NCBI GenBank assembly: GCA_017988355.1
Contig: JAGNRX010000008.1
Span: 1 to 14,535, forward strand
DNA length: 14,535 nucleotides
Source: Bacteroidales bacterium
GTDB taxonomy: Bacteria; Bacteroidota; Bacteroidia; Bacteroidales; P3
Direction: 5' to 3'
Within the stretch, counting starts at the first letter, position 1. Each line of letters begins with the position of its first letter. Positions 7,435-14,135 of this stretch are shown here, one piece after another. Position numbers and translations under genes: made by a program. The notes under the pieces were generated by a model. That model had not been told where the DNA came from. It saw only the letters and a program-made list of their open reading frames with translations, and ran no database searches.

Positions 7435-9591
7435 ATGAAGAAAATTACTATAATTAGTTTAGCATTAATGCTAATGGCAAGTATAGGTTTTGCAAAGCCA
7501 ACTCCAAGACCTGACGAGGGGATGTGGCTACCTATGTTTTTTAAGAATTTGAACTATGCTACAATGCAAAAGATGGGATTGAAGCTTACAGCTGAAGAGT
7601 TGTATAGCATAAACAATTCAAGTCTTAAAGATGCAATTGTTCAATTCGGAAATGGTTGTACAGGAGAAATTGTATCAGACAAAGGACTTCTATTCACCAA
7701 TCACCACTGTGGTTATGATGCTATTGCAGGACAATCAACAGTGGAGCACGATTACTTAAACAATGGATTTTGGGCATATAATATGTCTGAAGAGATACCA
7801 ATTCCTAATATGACAGTTTCGTTTCTTGTGAAAATGGAAGATGTAACAAAAGAAATATTAGGAGAGTATTCAAATAAGATAGATAAATCAGCAATTGAAG
7901 ATTCTATTGAGCTTCGTATCCAAAGATTAGCAGAGAAAAATTCAGAAAATGGACAATATAAAGTTGAAATTAAACCATTTTTTGAATCTGCAGAGTACTA
8001 TATGTTTGTTTATGAAGTATTCACCGATGTTCGCTTAGTAGGAACACCACCACAATCAATAGGAAAATTTGGTGGAGATACTGACAACTGGATGTGGCCT
8101 CGTCACACAGGAGACTTCTCTATCTTCAGAGTTTATGCTAATAATGAAAACAAACCTTCAAAGTTCTCAAAAGAAAACCAACCATATAAACCAAAGCACT
8201 TCCTGCCAATAAGCATTAAAGGAGTAAAGAAAGATGATTTTACGATGATTTGGGGATTTCCTGGCTCAACCGAAAGATATATGACCTCTGGCGAAGTTGC
8301 AAACACAATCAATATTGTTAACCCATCAATTGTTAGAGCTGGCGAATATATGCTACCAACAATGAACAAGATGATGGAAAAAGAAACAAGAGTTAGCTTA
8401 ATATATGCTTCAGACTATGCAGGCTATATGAACCTTTGGAAAAACAAAAAAGGAGAACTTAGAGGCTTGAAGAAATTAGATGTTTATAGTCAGAAAAAAT
8501 CAATAGAAGACAGACTTACAAAATGGATTCTAGATGATAAATCAAGATTTGAAAAATATGGTTCTGTTGTTAACGATTTAGAACAGGCAAATAAAGAAAT
8601 TGCAAGTGCAAGCGGAACAAAATACTCTTGGTATGCAAACTTAGGACTTATGTCAAACAAGCGCTCACTCGTTGCTTTCCAAAACACAATGTCCCTAATG
8701 ACACTAGACAAGAAGAACCCTAACTACGACAAGATAATTACTATGTTGAAGCAAAGGGGAGATAAACATTTTCAAACCTATGACCAAGAAACAGAAAAAG
8801 AATTATTTAAGTCATTAGTAATAATGTTCTCTAATATTGATAAGAACAACTTTATAAGTAAGACATTAGAAAACAAGTTTAAAGGAAATGTTGATGCTTA
8901 TGCAGACAAGGCTTTTAATGAATCAGTATTTGCAAACCAAGATAACTATGATAAGTTTATGAAAAAGCCTAATACGAAAAAACTTAAAAAAGACTTAATT
9001 GCACAAACAGCACTAACTGCTTATACATATCTTGGAATAGGAGAAGAAAGCTTAGTCCAAGCAGAAGAAAAACTATCTAAGGCAAGAGAGCGTTTTGTTG
9101 CAGCACTAAGAGAAATGGATCCAAGCTTAGTTCAATATCCAGATGCAAACTTTACAATGAGAATGACTTATGGACAAGTCTTAGATTATTATCCAGCAGA
9201 CGGAATCCACTATGACTATATCACTACACTTGCAGGAGTTATGGAAAAAGAAGACCCAAGCTCAAGCGAATTTCAAGTACCAGCAAAACTAAAAGAACTA
9301 TACTTGAAAAAAGACTACGGACAATATGCAAATGAAAAAGGAGAAATAATAACTTGTTTCCTTTCAAATAACGATATCACAGGAGGAAACTCAGGCTCAC
9401 CAATCCTAAATGCAGAGGGTCACTTAATAGGACTTGCATTTGATGGTAACTGGGAGGCAATGAGTGGCGATATTGCATTTGAGCCACAGGTTCAAAGAAC
9501 AATAAATGTTGATGCACGCTACGTTCTATTTATAATAGATAAGTTTGCAGGAGCTAAGAACCTAATTGATGAACTAACAATAATCAAATAA
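7435..9591 (+). CDS. S46-family dipeptidyl-peptidase, DPP7-type
   Basis: A 718-residue secreted serine peptidase with signal peptide MKKITIISLALMLMASIGFA. The trypsin-like triad is visible: His91 in TNHHCGY, Asp227 in WPRHTGDFS, and Ser653 in GGNSGSP. The residue 18 after the serine sets specificity in this family: Arg in acidic-specific DPP11, Gly in DPP7 types. Here it is Gly671 (LAFDGNW), so release of dipeptides with hydrophobic P1 residues is predicted. Length matches characterised DPP7/DPP11 (about 710-720). These periplasmic enzymes feed dipeptides to amino-acid-fermenting Bacteroidota. It follows the M16 peptidase by 12 bp and precedes the FKBP gene by 45 bp. Confidence 0.93.
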   Translation: MKKITIISLALMLMASIGFAKPTPRPDEGMWLPMFFKNLNYATMQKMGLKLTAEELYSINNSSLKDAIVQFGNGCTGEIVSDKGLLFTNHHCGYDAIAGQSTVEHDYLNNGFWAYNMSEEIPIPNMTVSFLVKMEDVTKEILGEYSNKIDKSAIEDSIELRIQRLAEKNSENGQYKVEIKPFFESAEYYMFVYEVFTDVRLVGTPPQSIGKFGGDTDNWMWPRHTGDFSIFRVYANNENKPSKFSKENQPYKPKHFLPISIKGVKKDDFTMIWGFPGSTERYMTSGEVANTINIVNPSIVRAGEYMLPTMNKMMEKETRVSLIYASDYAGYMNLWKNKKGELRGLKKLDVYSQKKSIEDRLTKWILDDKSRFEKYGSVVNDLEQANKEIASASGTKYSWYANLGLMSNKRSLVAFQNTMSLMTLDKKNPNYDKIITMLKQRGDKHFQTYDQETEKELFKSLVIMFSNIDKNNFISKTLENKFKGNVDAYADKAFNESVFANQDNYDKFMKKPNTKKLKKDLIAQTALTAYTYLGIGEESLVQAEEKLSKARERFVAALREMDPSLVQYPDANFTMRMTYGQVLDYYPADGIHYDYITTLAGVMEKEDPSSSEFQVPAKLKELYLKKDYGQYANEKGEIITCFLSNNDITGGNSGSPILNAEGHLIGLAFDGNWEAMSGDIAFEPQVQRTINVDARYVLFIIDKFAGAKNLIDELTIIK

Positions 9592-9636
9592 CATATTTTT
9601 TAAAACACAATACAAATAAAATAAAACAAAGAACAA

Positions 9637-10260
9637 ATGGAATTAAAAACAGACAAGGCTAAAGTAAGTTACATAATTGGAGAAGATATTGGTAATAGCT
9701 TTATAAGAGAAGGTTACGACTTAGATATAGAAGTGATGATTGATGCTCTTAGAAAAGCAGCTAATGGAGAAAAGCAAAACCTTATTACAGAGGAAGAAAA
9801 AAACACAGTTATGGGTGCTTGGCAACAAGAAATGCAATCAAAGAAACAAGCTCAAATGCAAAAATTAGGACTTGAGGCAAGAGAAGAGGGTTTGGCATTT
9901 ATGAAAGCTAATCTTGAAAAAGAAGGAGTAAAACAAACTGAAAGCGGACTACAATACAAAGTTGATAAACAAGCAGAAGGAGCAAAACCAAAAGCAACCG
10001 ATACTGTAAAAGTACATTATCACGGAATGTTATTAAATGGAGAAGTATTTGATTCATCAGTTGAAAGACAAGAACCAATATCATTCCCATTAAATCAAGT
10101 TATCCCAGGTTGGACAGAAGGAGTTCAATTAATGAGTATTGGCTCAAAATACACATTCTTTATTCCTGCAGACCTTGCTTACGGAGACTCACCAGTTGGA
10201 ACAATTCCAGCAGGAAGTACATTGGTTTTTGAAGTAGAACTACTTGGAATTAACGAATAA
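9637..10260 (+). CDS. FKBP-type peptidyl-prolyl isomerase, FklB-like
   Basis: A 207-residue protein with an N-terminal helical dimerisation domain (residues 1-95, with SYIIGEDIGNSF and a long charged helix) joined to a C-terminal FKBP domain (about 100-207). FKBP active-site residues are present: Tyr128 in VHYHG, Phe138-Asp139 in EVFDSS, Val155-Ile156 and Trp159 in VIPGWTEGV, and Tyr182 in LAYGD. Size and lack of a signal peptide match E. coli FklB (FKBP22) rather than the periplasmic FkpA or Mip. It would speed prolyl isomerisation in cytoplasmic folding. It is 10 bp from the phosphopantetheinyl transferase start and 45 bp after the S46 gene. Confidence 0.93.
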   Translation: MELKTDKAKVSYIIGEDIGNSFIREGYDLDIEVMIDALRKAANGEKQNLITEEEKNTVMGAWQQEMQSKKQAQMQKLGLEAREEGLAFMKANLEKEGVKQTESGLQYKVDKQAEGAKPKATDTVKVHYHGMLLNGEVFDSSVERQEPISFPLNQVIPGWTEGVQLMSIGSKYTFFIPADLAYGDSPVGTIPAGSTLVFEVELLGINE

Positions 10261-10270
10261 AACCTAATAA

Positions 10271-10843
10271 TTGGAATATTTTGTTTGCCATATAGATAAA
10301 GCAAGAGAAATGTTTGGAGAAGATAAAACCTTATCAACTCCAAAACAAATATCCTCTTGGGCAAAGCAATTACTAATCCAAAAAGTAGAAGAGAAGGGCT
10401 TTGAATTTAACAGTAAAATTGAAAAAACTGTTGAAGGAAAGCCCTTCTTTCTTTTTAATCAAAGCCTTCACTTTTCAATATCTCACACAAAAGAATTCAT
10501 TGCAATTGCATTAAGTGACAAACCAATAGGAATAGATATTGAGAAAAAAAGGAAATATAATAAAGCAGTAGTTCATAGGTTTTTTCACCCAAAAGAGGTA
10601 GAGCTTTTGGAAAAAACAAAGGATGAAGAAGATCAAGACATACTCTTCACCAAAATTTGGACAATTAAAGAAGCCTATGTTAAATGCACAGGCACAGGAA
10701 TAGCAAATAGTTTCAACATATTCCAAATAAACCCCCTCACAAACCCACCTCAAATTCAAAATACACCAATTGAGGTTGAAATTCAAAGCTATTTTATAGA
10801 TCAGAATAGTCTTTTCCTTTCCCTATGCCAAGAAAATAGTTAA
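10271..10843 (+). CDS. 4'-phosphopantetheinyl transferase (Sfp/AcpT-type)
   Basis: The 190-residue product has the signature elements of the family: GKPFF (56-60), FSISHTKEFIAIAL (68-81), the Mg-binding IGIDIE (Asp89, Glu91), and FTKIWTIKEAYVKCTGTG containing W-x-x-K-E-A-x-x-K (Trp130, Lys133, Glu134, Lys138). It transfers the 4'-phosphopantetheine arm of CoA to a serine of acyl, peptidyl or aryl carrier proteins. The start is TTG 10271, 10 bp after the FKBP stop; an in-frame ATG at 10310 would cut off the first strand (EYFVCHI), which looks native, so TTG is preferred but unproven. No carrier-protein or NRPS/PKS gene is in view, so its partner is unknown; an aryl-polyene or fatty-acid carrier elsewhere is possible. 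Confidence 0.9.
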   Translation: MEYFVCHIDKAREMFGEDKTLSTPKQISSWAKQLLIQKVEEKGFEFNSKIEKTVEGKPFFLFNQSLHFSISHTKEFIAIALSDKPIGIDIEKKRKYNKAVVHRFFHPKEVELLEKTKDEEDQDILFTKIWTIKEAYVKCTGTGIANSFNIFQINPLTNPPQIQNTPIEVEIQSYFIDQNSLFLSLCQENS

Positions 10844-10872
10844 TAATAAGCAAAATTAAATCCCTGTAAACC

Positions 10873-10903
10873 AATATCATTTAAAATAGATATTCATTTT
10901 TTT
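10873..10903 (+). terminator. AT-rich intrinsic terminator after the phosphopantetheinyl transferase gene
   Basis: AATATC (10873-10878) pairs with GATATT (10889-10894) over a 10-base loop, and CA plus seven T follow (10897-10903). The stem is weak, but the position 30 bp after the stop of a long plus-strand gene run fits. Confidence 0.5.
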
Positions 10904-10913
10904 GCCTAAAAAC

Positions 10914-10944
10914 TTGACAAAGGAAGATTTCTGTTGTATATTTG
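10914..10944 (+). promoter_or_regulatory. Canonical promoter driving a candidate small RNA
   Basis: TTGACA (10914-10919) and TATATTTG (10937-10944), with 20 bases between the TTG and the -7 box, match the Bacteroidota consensus very well. No plus-strand gene follows before the terminator at 11050-11118. Confidence 0.7.
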
Positions 10945-10949
10945 CTACA

Positions 10950-11118
10950 GAAAGAATGAATAAAACCTTCGCTTATCTATAGAAGTTGTAGAAAGATGAA
11001 ATCCACGGTTAAAATTCATAATTTCAATTTTTATATATTTTAGAAACGAGAAAGAGTGTTTAGTTATAGCAAGGCAAAGGCGAAGCTTAGAAGCGATTAA
11101 ATACTCTTTCTTTTTTTT
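10950..11118 (+). ncRNA. Candidate small RNA gene with own promoter and terminator
   Basis: A transcript of about 170 nt is predicted from the promoter at 10914-10944 to a hairpin and eight-T run at 11050-11118. It holds no credible reading frame (the best is an eight-codon MNKTFAYL). The 5' part contains a possible hairpin (TGAAAT with ATTTCA). Two pairings compete for the 3' end: the local terminator stem (11050-11062 with 11098-11110, 13 bp, one G-U) or a long-range closing stem in which GAAAGA near 10950 pairs with TCTTTC at 11105-11110 and TCGCTT near 10969 pairs with AAGCGA at 11091-11096. End-to-end pairing would resemble 6S RNA, but no family can be assigned by eye. It is not a recognisable SRP RNA or tmRNA. 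Confidence 0.5.
11050..11118 (+). terminator. Intrinsic terminator of the small RNA candidate
   Basis: GAAAGAGTGTTTA (11050-11062) pairs with TAAATACTCTTTC (11098-11110), 13 bp with one G-U, extendable by three weaker pairs inward. The loop is long, about 30 bases and itself GC-richer than the surroundings. Eight T follow directly (11111-11118). Confidence 0.6.
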
Positions 11119-11138
11119 ATGCCCTATAATTAATGAAA

Positions 11139-11258
11139 TGAAACGCTGTTTCACTAAAATGAATCAAAGATCTACGCGACTGAATCACTGAAACAATTTA
11201 CTGAATCAAAGAAAGAAAAAATTAGTTCTTTGATTCATTTTGCTAAATCTAAGACTTA
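11139..11258. repeat. 21-bp phased array of 15-bp near-palindromic cores (array B)
   Basis: TGAAAC/TGAATC hexamers begin at 11139, 11160, 11181 and 11202, exactly 21 bp apart. In the same phase, the core at 11223-11237 is the reverse orientation of the preceding type, and 11244-11258 (TAAATCTAAGACTTA) is a near-palindrome. The first core, TGAAACGCTGTTTCA, has perfect 6-bp arms around three bases. TGAATCAAAGAA (11202-11213) and TTCTTTGATTCA (11226-11237) form a 12-bp perfect stem with a 12-base loop. Two stretches are shared with array A: 16 bases at 11136-11151 (2434-2449) and 28 of 30 bases at 11195-11224 (2472-2501). The array lies between the small RNA terminator and the 3' end of the convergent protease gene. 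Confidence 0.82.
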
Positions 11259-11280
11259 TTTTTTCAACGCTTTAAATAGA

Positions 11281-12483
11281 TTATATTTCTTCAAAAATCC
11301 TTATAGTTTTTATCTTGGTTGGCTTTGGCGTTAGGGTTATTCCGTATTCCTTTTCAAGATCTTTCAGTGTTTGTTCAAATGTAATATCGCTTGTGAAATT
11401 GAGAAACTTATTTATATCAATTATTTTCAAACCCTTATACTTATCTGGAATTCTTATTGTTTTATCATAATGTCTTCCAATAGTCTTTATGATATAATCT
11501 AATTCTATTGATAGTTTTATATCGCTCAAATCACTAAAATCATCTTCGTTTAGCTTTATTTTATCAACATCTTTTATTTCTAAGTGATAAACTTCTCTTA
11601 ATTCTACTAATGTATCTATTCTTATATTGGCTTTCCTTTTTAATTCCTCACTTAAAGCTTTTAAATCTATTAAGCTAAGGGTGTCGTTAGTTTTTACGTT
11701 GAGGTTATAGAATGAATAGCCCTTTGGATATGTTTTTATGGGGTACTTGCCATCGAAATCAAGCATAGATATAATTTCAGGTAGCATTTTTTTATGAATA
11801 TTTGCTGAATATCCTCCGTAGGTATCTGTTTTATATTGTGTGCTTAGTCCTGAAACAGGGGTAAGAGTTCCTTTATAGTTTCCCTCATTAAGAGTTATTG
11901 TATCTCCAAATGGTATAATAAATCCACCTAATAGTAGAATTGTGAAATTGTATAAGGCGTGGGTTAGTATTGCATGTCTTAATTTATACCTTAGAGCAAT
12001 ATAACTAAGTAGTAATCCAACTCCAAAATACATTGGTATAGTTTGTAGGAATATTTCTGTTTCTAAATTTCCACTATGAGCTAAAACAAATCCTATTGAT
12101 GATATTATTGCAAGACTTATTAGCATAGTTTTAGGTTTATTTCTCAAAAATATTATTATTCCTAAGAATGCAAGGAAATATACTATTGCAATATAGGGAT
12201 TAAATAAAAGCATAAATGCAGAAGAGAGAATCAAACTCAGATATTTAGTCCAATTCTTTTTTACTGCCCATGAGCGAAATGATAATTCTTCTAATATTGG
12301 AGCAATAACTACCATTGCAAGTAGAATTAACCATCCATTCATTTGGTTGAATGCTCCTAAGATTGGGTTGTCCTCTAAGCTTAAATCCTTATCGAATACT
12401 ACGCTTAGAATTATTCCTAAAATATATAATAGAATTGCAGTTACATATAACCAATTATTATTTTTCTTTAAGTAGGTTTTCAT
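11281..12483 (-). CDS. CPBP-family intramembrane glutamic endopeptidase with extra C-terminal domain
   Basis: Residues 1-195 form a multi-span membrane domain with all three CPBP/Abi motifs: EELSFR (Glu65, Glu66, Arg70), FVLAH (Phe132, His136) and HALYN (His175, Asn179). This is the fold of Rce1-type glutamic proteases, so an active intramembrane protease is expected. Residues about 200-400 are soluble and unusual: an opening like TLNEGNYKGTLTPVSGL, then KKMLPEIISMLDF, YSFYNLNVKT, LSEELKRKANIRIDTLVE, VYHLEIKD and a final FEQTLKDLEKEYGITL. That order recalls DUF3738 (TIGR03435), known from M56/BlaR1-like proteins; the match is by eye and tentative. Substrate unknown. The gene is divergent from dnaB and convergent with repeat array B. 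Confidence 0.85.
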   Translation of the reverse strand: MKTYLKKNNNWLYVTAILLYILGIILSVVFDKDLSLEDNPILGAFNQMNGWLILLAMVVIAPILEELSFRSWAVKKNWTKYLSLILSSAFMLLFNPYIAIVYFLAFLGIIIFLRNKPKTMLISLAIISSIGFVLAHSGNLETEIFLQTIPMYFGVGLLLSYIALRYKLRHAILTHALYNFTILLLGGFIIPFGDTITLNEGNYKGTLTPVSGLSTQYKTDTYGGYSANIHKKMLPEIISMLDFDGKYPIKTYPKGYSFYNLNVKTNDTLSLIDLKALSEELKRKANIRIDTLVELREVYHLEIKDVDKIKLNEDDFSDLSDIKLSIELDYIIKTIGRHYDKTIRIPDKYKGLKIIDINKFLNFTSDITFEQTLKDLEKEYGITLTPKPTKIKTIRIFEEI

Positions 12484-12503
12484 AATCTAATAGTTTTAAA
12501 GTA

Positions 12504-12511
12504 CAAAGATA
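12504..12511 (-). promoter_or_regulatory. -7 promoter element of the CPBP protease gene
   Basis: TATCTTTG on the minus strand matches TAnnTTTG and lies 20 bp before ATG 12483. A -33 TTG is not evident. Confidence 0.45.
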
Positions 12512-12550
12512 ATATATTTATTTGTTCTCTTAAATTTGAATCAGTTCTTA

Positions 12551-12581
12551 TTGATATTAGTTTTAATTTGTTTTATCTTTG
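12551..12581 (+). promoter_or_regulatory. Canonical promoter immediately before dnaB
   Basis: TTG (12551-12553) and TATCTTTG (12574-12581) are separated by 20 bases, a full match to the Bacteroidota consensus. The -7 box ends 6 bases before ATG 12588, so the start point would fall within a few bases of the start codon. Confidence 0.6.
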
Positions 12582-12587
12582 CAGTCT

Positions 12588-14126
12588 ATGGAAAAGAAAG
12601 AAAATGCTTATAAATCGAAGACTACTCGTCTTACCGCAGACCAAGCTTTTGCTCTAAATGGTAAGATACCTCCTCAGGCACTTGACCTAGAAGAGGCTGT
12701 TTTGGGAGGACTACTCTTAGACCAAGATGCAGTAACCAACTCAATTGATATTATTCGTGATGAATACTTCTATACGCCTGAATATAGAGAAATCTTCAAG
12801 GCAATAAAGCAACTTTTCTATAATAGCTCTCCTGTTGACATTCTAACTGTTGTTGAGCAGTTGAAAAAGAATGGAACTCTTGAAATGGTGGGTGGAGCTT
12901 ATAAGATTTCAACCTTAACTTCTCGAGTGACTTCTGGTGCTCACATAGAGTATCATGCAAGAATTCTTTCTGAAAAATACATACAAAGAGAACTTATTAG
13001 AGTTTCAACTGAAACCATAAAGGATGCTTATGATGAAACAACTGATGTGATTGAGCTTTTGGATAAGACCGAAACCAACTTAATGGACATTAGTGATAAG
13101 AATTTCAAGAGTGATTTCCAGACTTTGGAGTCTTTACTTTTTGAAGCTAAACAAGAAATTGAAGCTGCTCAAAAGGCTGGAGGAATAACCTCTGGTGTGC
13201 CATCAGGTTTTAGAGATTTGGATAGTGTCACAACAGGTTTTCATAAAGGAACGCTAATCATTTTGGCAGCACGTCCTGCAATGGGTAAAACAGCCTTAGC
13301 TCTTTCAATGGCAAGGAATATGGCCGTAGATCATAATATACCTATTGCTTTCTTCTCTTTAGAAATGACTGCTTTGGAACTAACTATGCGTTTGATTTCT
13401 TCTGAAGTTGAAATCGCAGGTGATAGACTTAAGAAGGGCGATCAACTTAGAAAGGATGAGGTAGAAAGATTGCACGATATTGGAAGGCTTGCAAATGCTC
13501 CAATCTATATTGATGACACTCCACAGCTAAAGATTTTTGAATTAAGAGCTAAATGCCGTAGGTTGAAACAAAAATATGGTATTAAGATGATTTTTATCGA
13601 CTATCTACAACTTATGAGTGGCAATTCCGATAATAAGGGTGGTAATAGGGAACAAGAAATTAGTACAATATCTCGTCAACTTAAAGCTCTTTCTAAAGAA
13701 TTAAGTGTTCCTGTTTTAGCATTAGCTCAACTTTCTCGTGCTGTTGAAACACGTGGAGGGACAAAGAAACCAATGCTTTCCGACCTTAGAGAATCTGGTG
13801 CGATTGAACAGGATGCCGATATCGTAATGTTTATTTATCGTCCTGAGTATTATGGAATAACAGAAGGAGATGACAAAGGGCCGACAGTAGGAATGGCAGA
13901 TGTTCTAATTGCTAAGCACCGCTCGGGGCCAGTTGGCGAAGTTCGTTTGAGATTTGAAAGCAACTTTGCTAAGTTTGTTAATAAGGATTATCAAATTGAC
14001 CCAAGTTTCTTAAACTCTATGGAAGGTAATACAAGCTTTGACCAAAATGGAGCAGGCTCTTTGGTGATTGCTTCTAAGATGAATTCAGATAATGATTTTA
14101 TTGAGGATGAGGACAGCGGTTTTTAA
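12588..14126 (+). CDS. dnaB: replicative DNA helicase DnaB
   Basis: A 512-residue hexameric helicase that unwinds DNA at the replication fork. The N-terminal domain begins with PPQALDLEEAVLGGLLLD (about 29-46). The RecA-like domain has Walker A ARPAMGKTA (228-236, Lys234), SLEM, Walker B IFIDYLQL (Asp338), AQLSRAVETR, a DLRESGAIEQDAD segment and the arginine-finger region KHRSGPVG. No intein interrupts the usual P-loop or H4 sites, and the length is normal for Bacteroidota DnaB with a short N-terminal extension and an acidic tail. The frame is open upstream to TTG 12579, but that codon lies within the -7 promoter box, so ATG 12588 is chosen. A secreted-protein gene starts 9 bp downstream. Confidence 0.97.
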   Translation: MEKKENAYKSKTTRLTADQAFALNGKIPPQALDLEEAVLGGLLLDQDAVTNSIDIIRDEYFYTPEYREIFKAIKQLFYNSSPVDILTVVEQLKKNGTLEMVGGAYKISTLTSRVTSGAHIEYHARILSEKYIQRELIRVSTETIKDAYDETTDVIELLDKTETNLMDISDKNFKSDFQTLESLLFEAKQEIEAAQKAGGITSGVPSGFRDLDSVTTGFHKGTLIILAARPAMGKTALALSMARNMAVDHNIPIAFFSLEMTALELTMRLISSEVEIAGDRLKKGDQLRKDEVERLHDIGRLANAPIYIDDTPQLKIFELRAKCRRLKQKYGIKMIFIDYLQLMSGNSDNKGGNREQEISTISRQLKALSKELSVPVLALAQLSRAVETRGGTKKPMLSDLRESGAIEQDADIVMFIYRPEYYGITEGDDKGPTVGMADVLIAKHRSGPVGEVRLRFESNFAKFVNKDYQIDPSFLNSMEGNTSFDQNGAGSLVIASKMNSDNDFIEDEDSGF

Positions 14127-14135
14127 CTAATTGAT

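Noticed and set aside
10957..10983. Eight-codon frame MNKTFAYL as a leader peptide with attenuator.
   Set aside because: No gene follows on the same strand before the terminator and array, so attenuation has nothing to control; no regulatory run of a single amino-acid codon.
10945..11154. Minus-strand open frame of 69 codons (MKQRFISLIIG start).
   Set aside because: It lies across the small RNA candidate and its terminator and starts inside a palindromic repeat core; no family resemblance and no promoter.
11281..12483. Bacteriocin-immunity role for the CPBP protease.
   Set aside because: No bacteriocin, ABC exporter or leader peptide gene is near, and the large C-terminal domain is not typical of immunity proteins.
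12588..14126. Intein or internal duplication in DnaB, a frequent intein host.
   Set aside because: Walker A and the region after it run without interruption and total length is normal.
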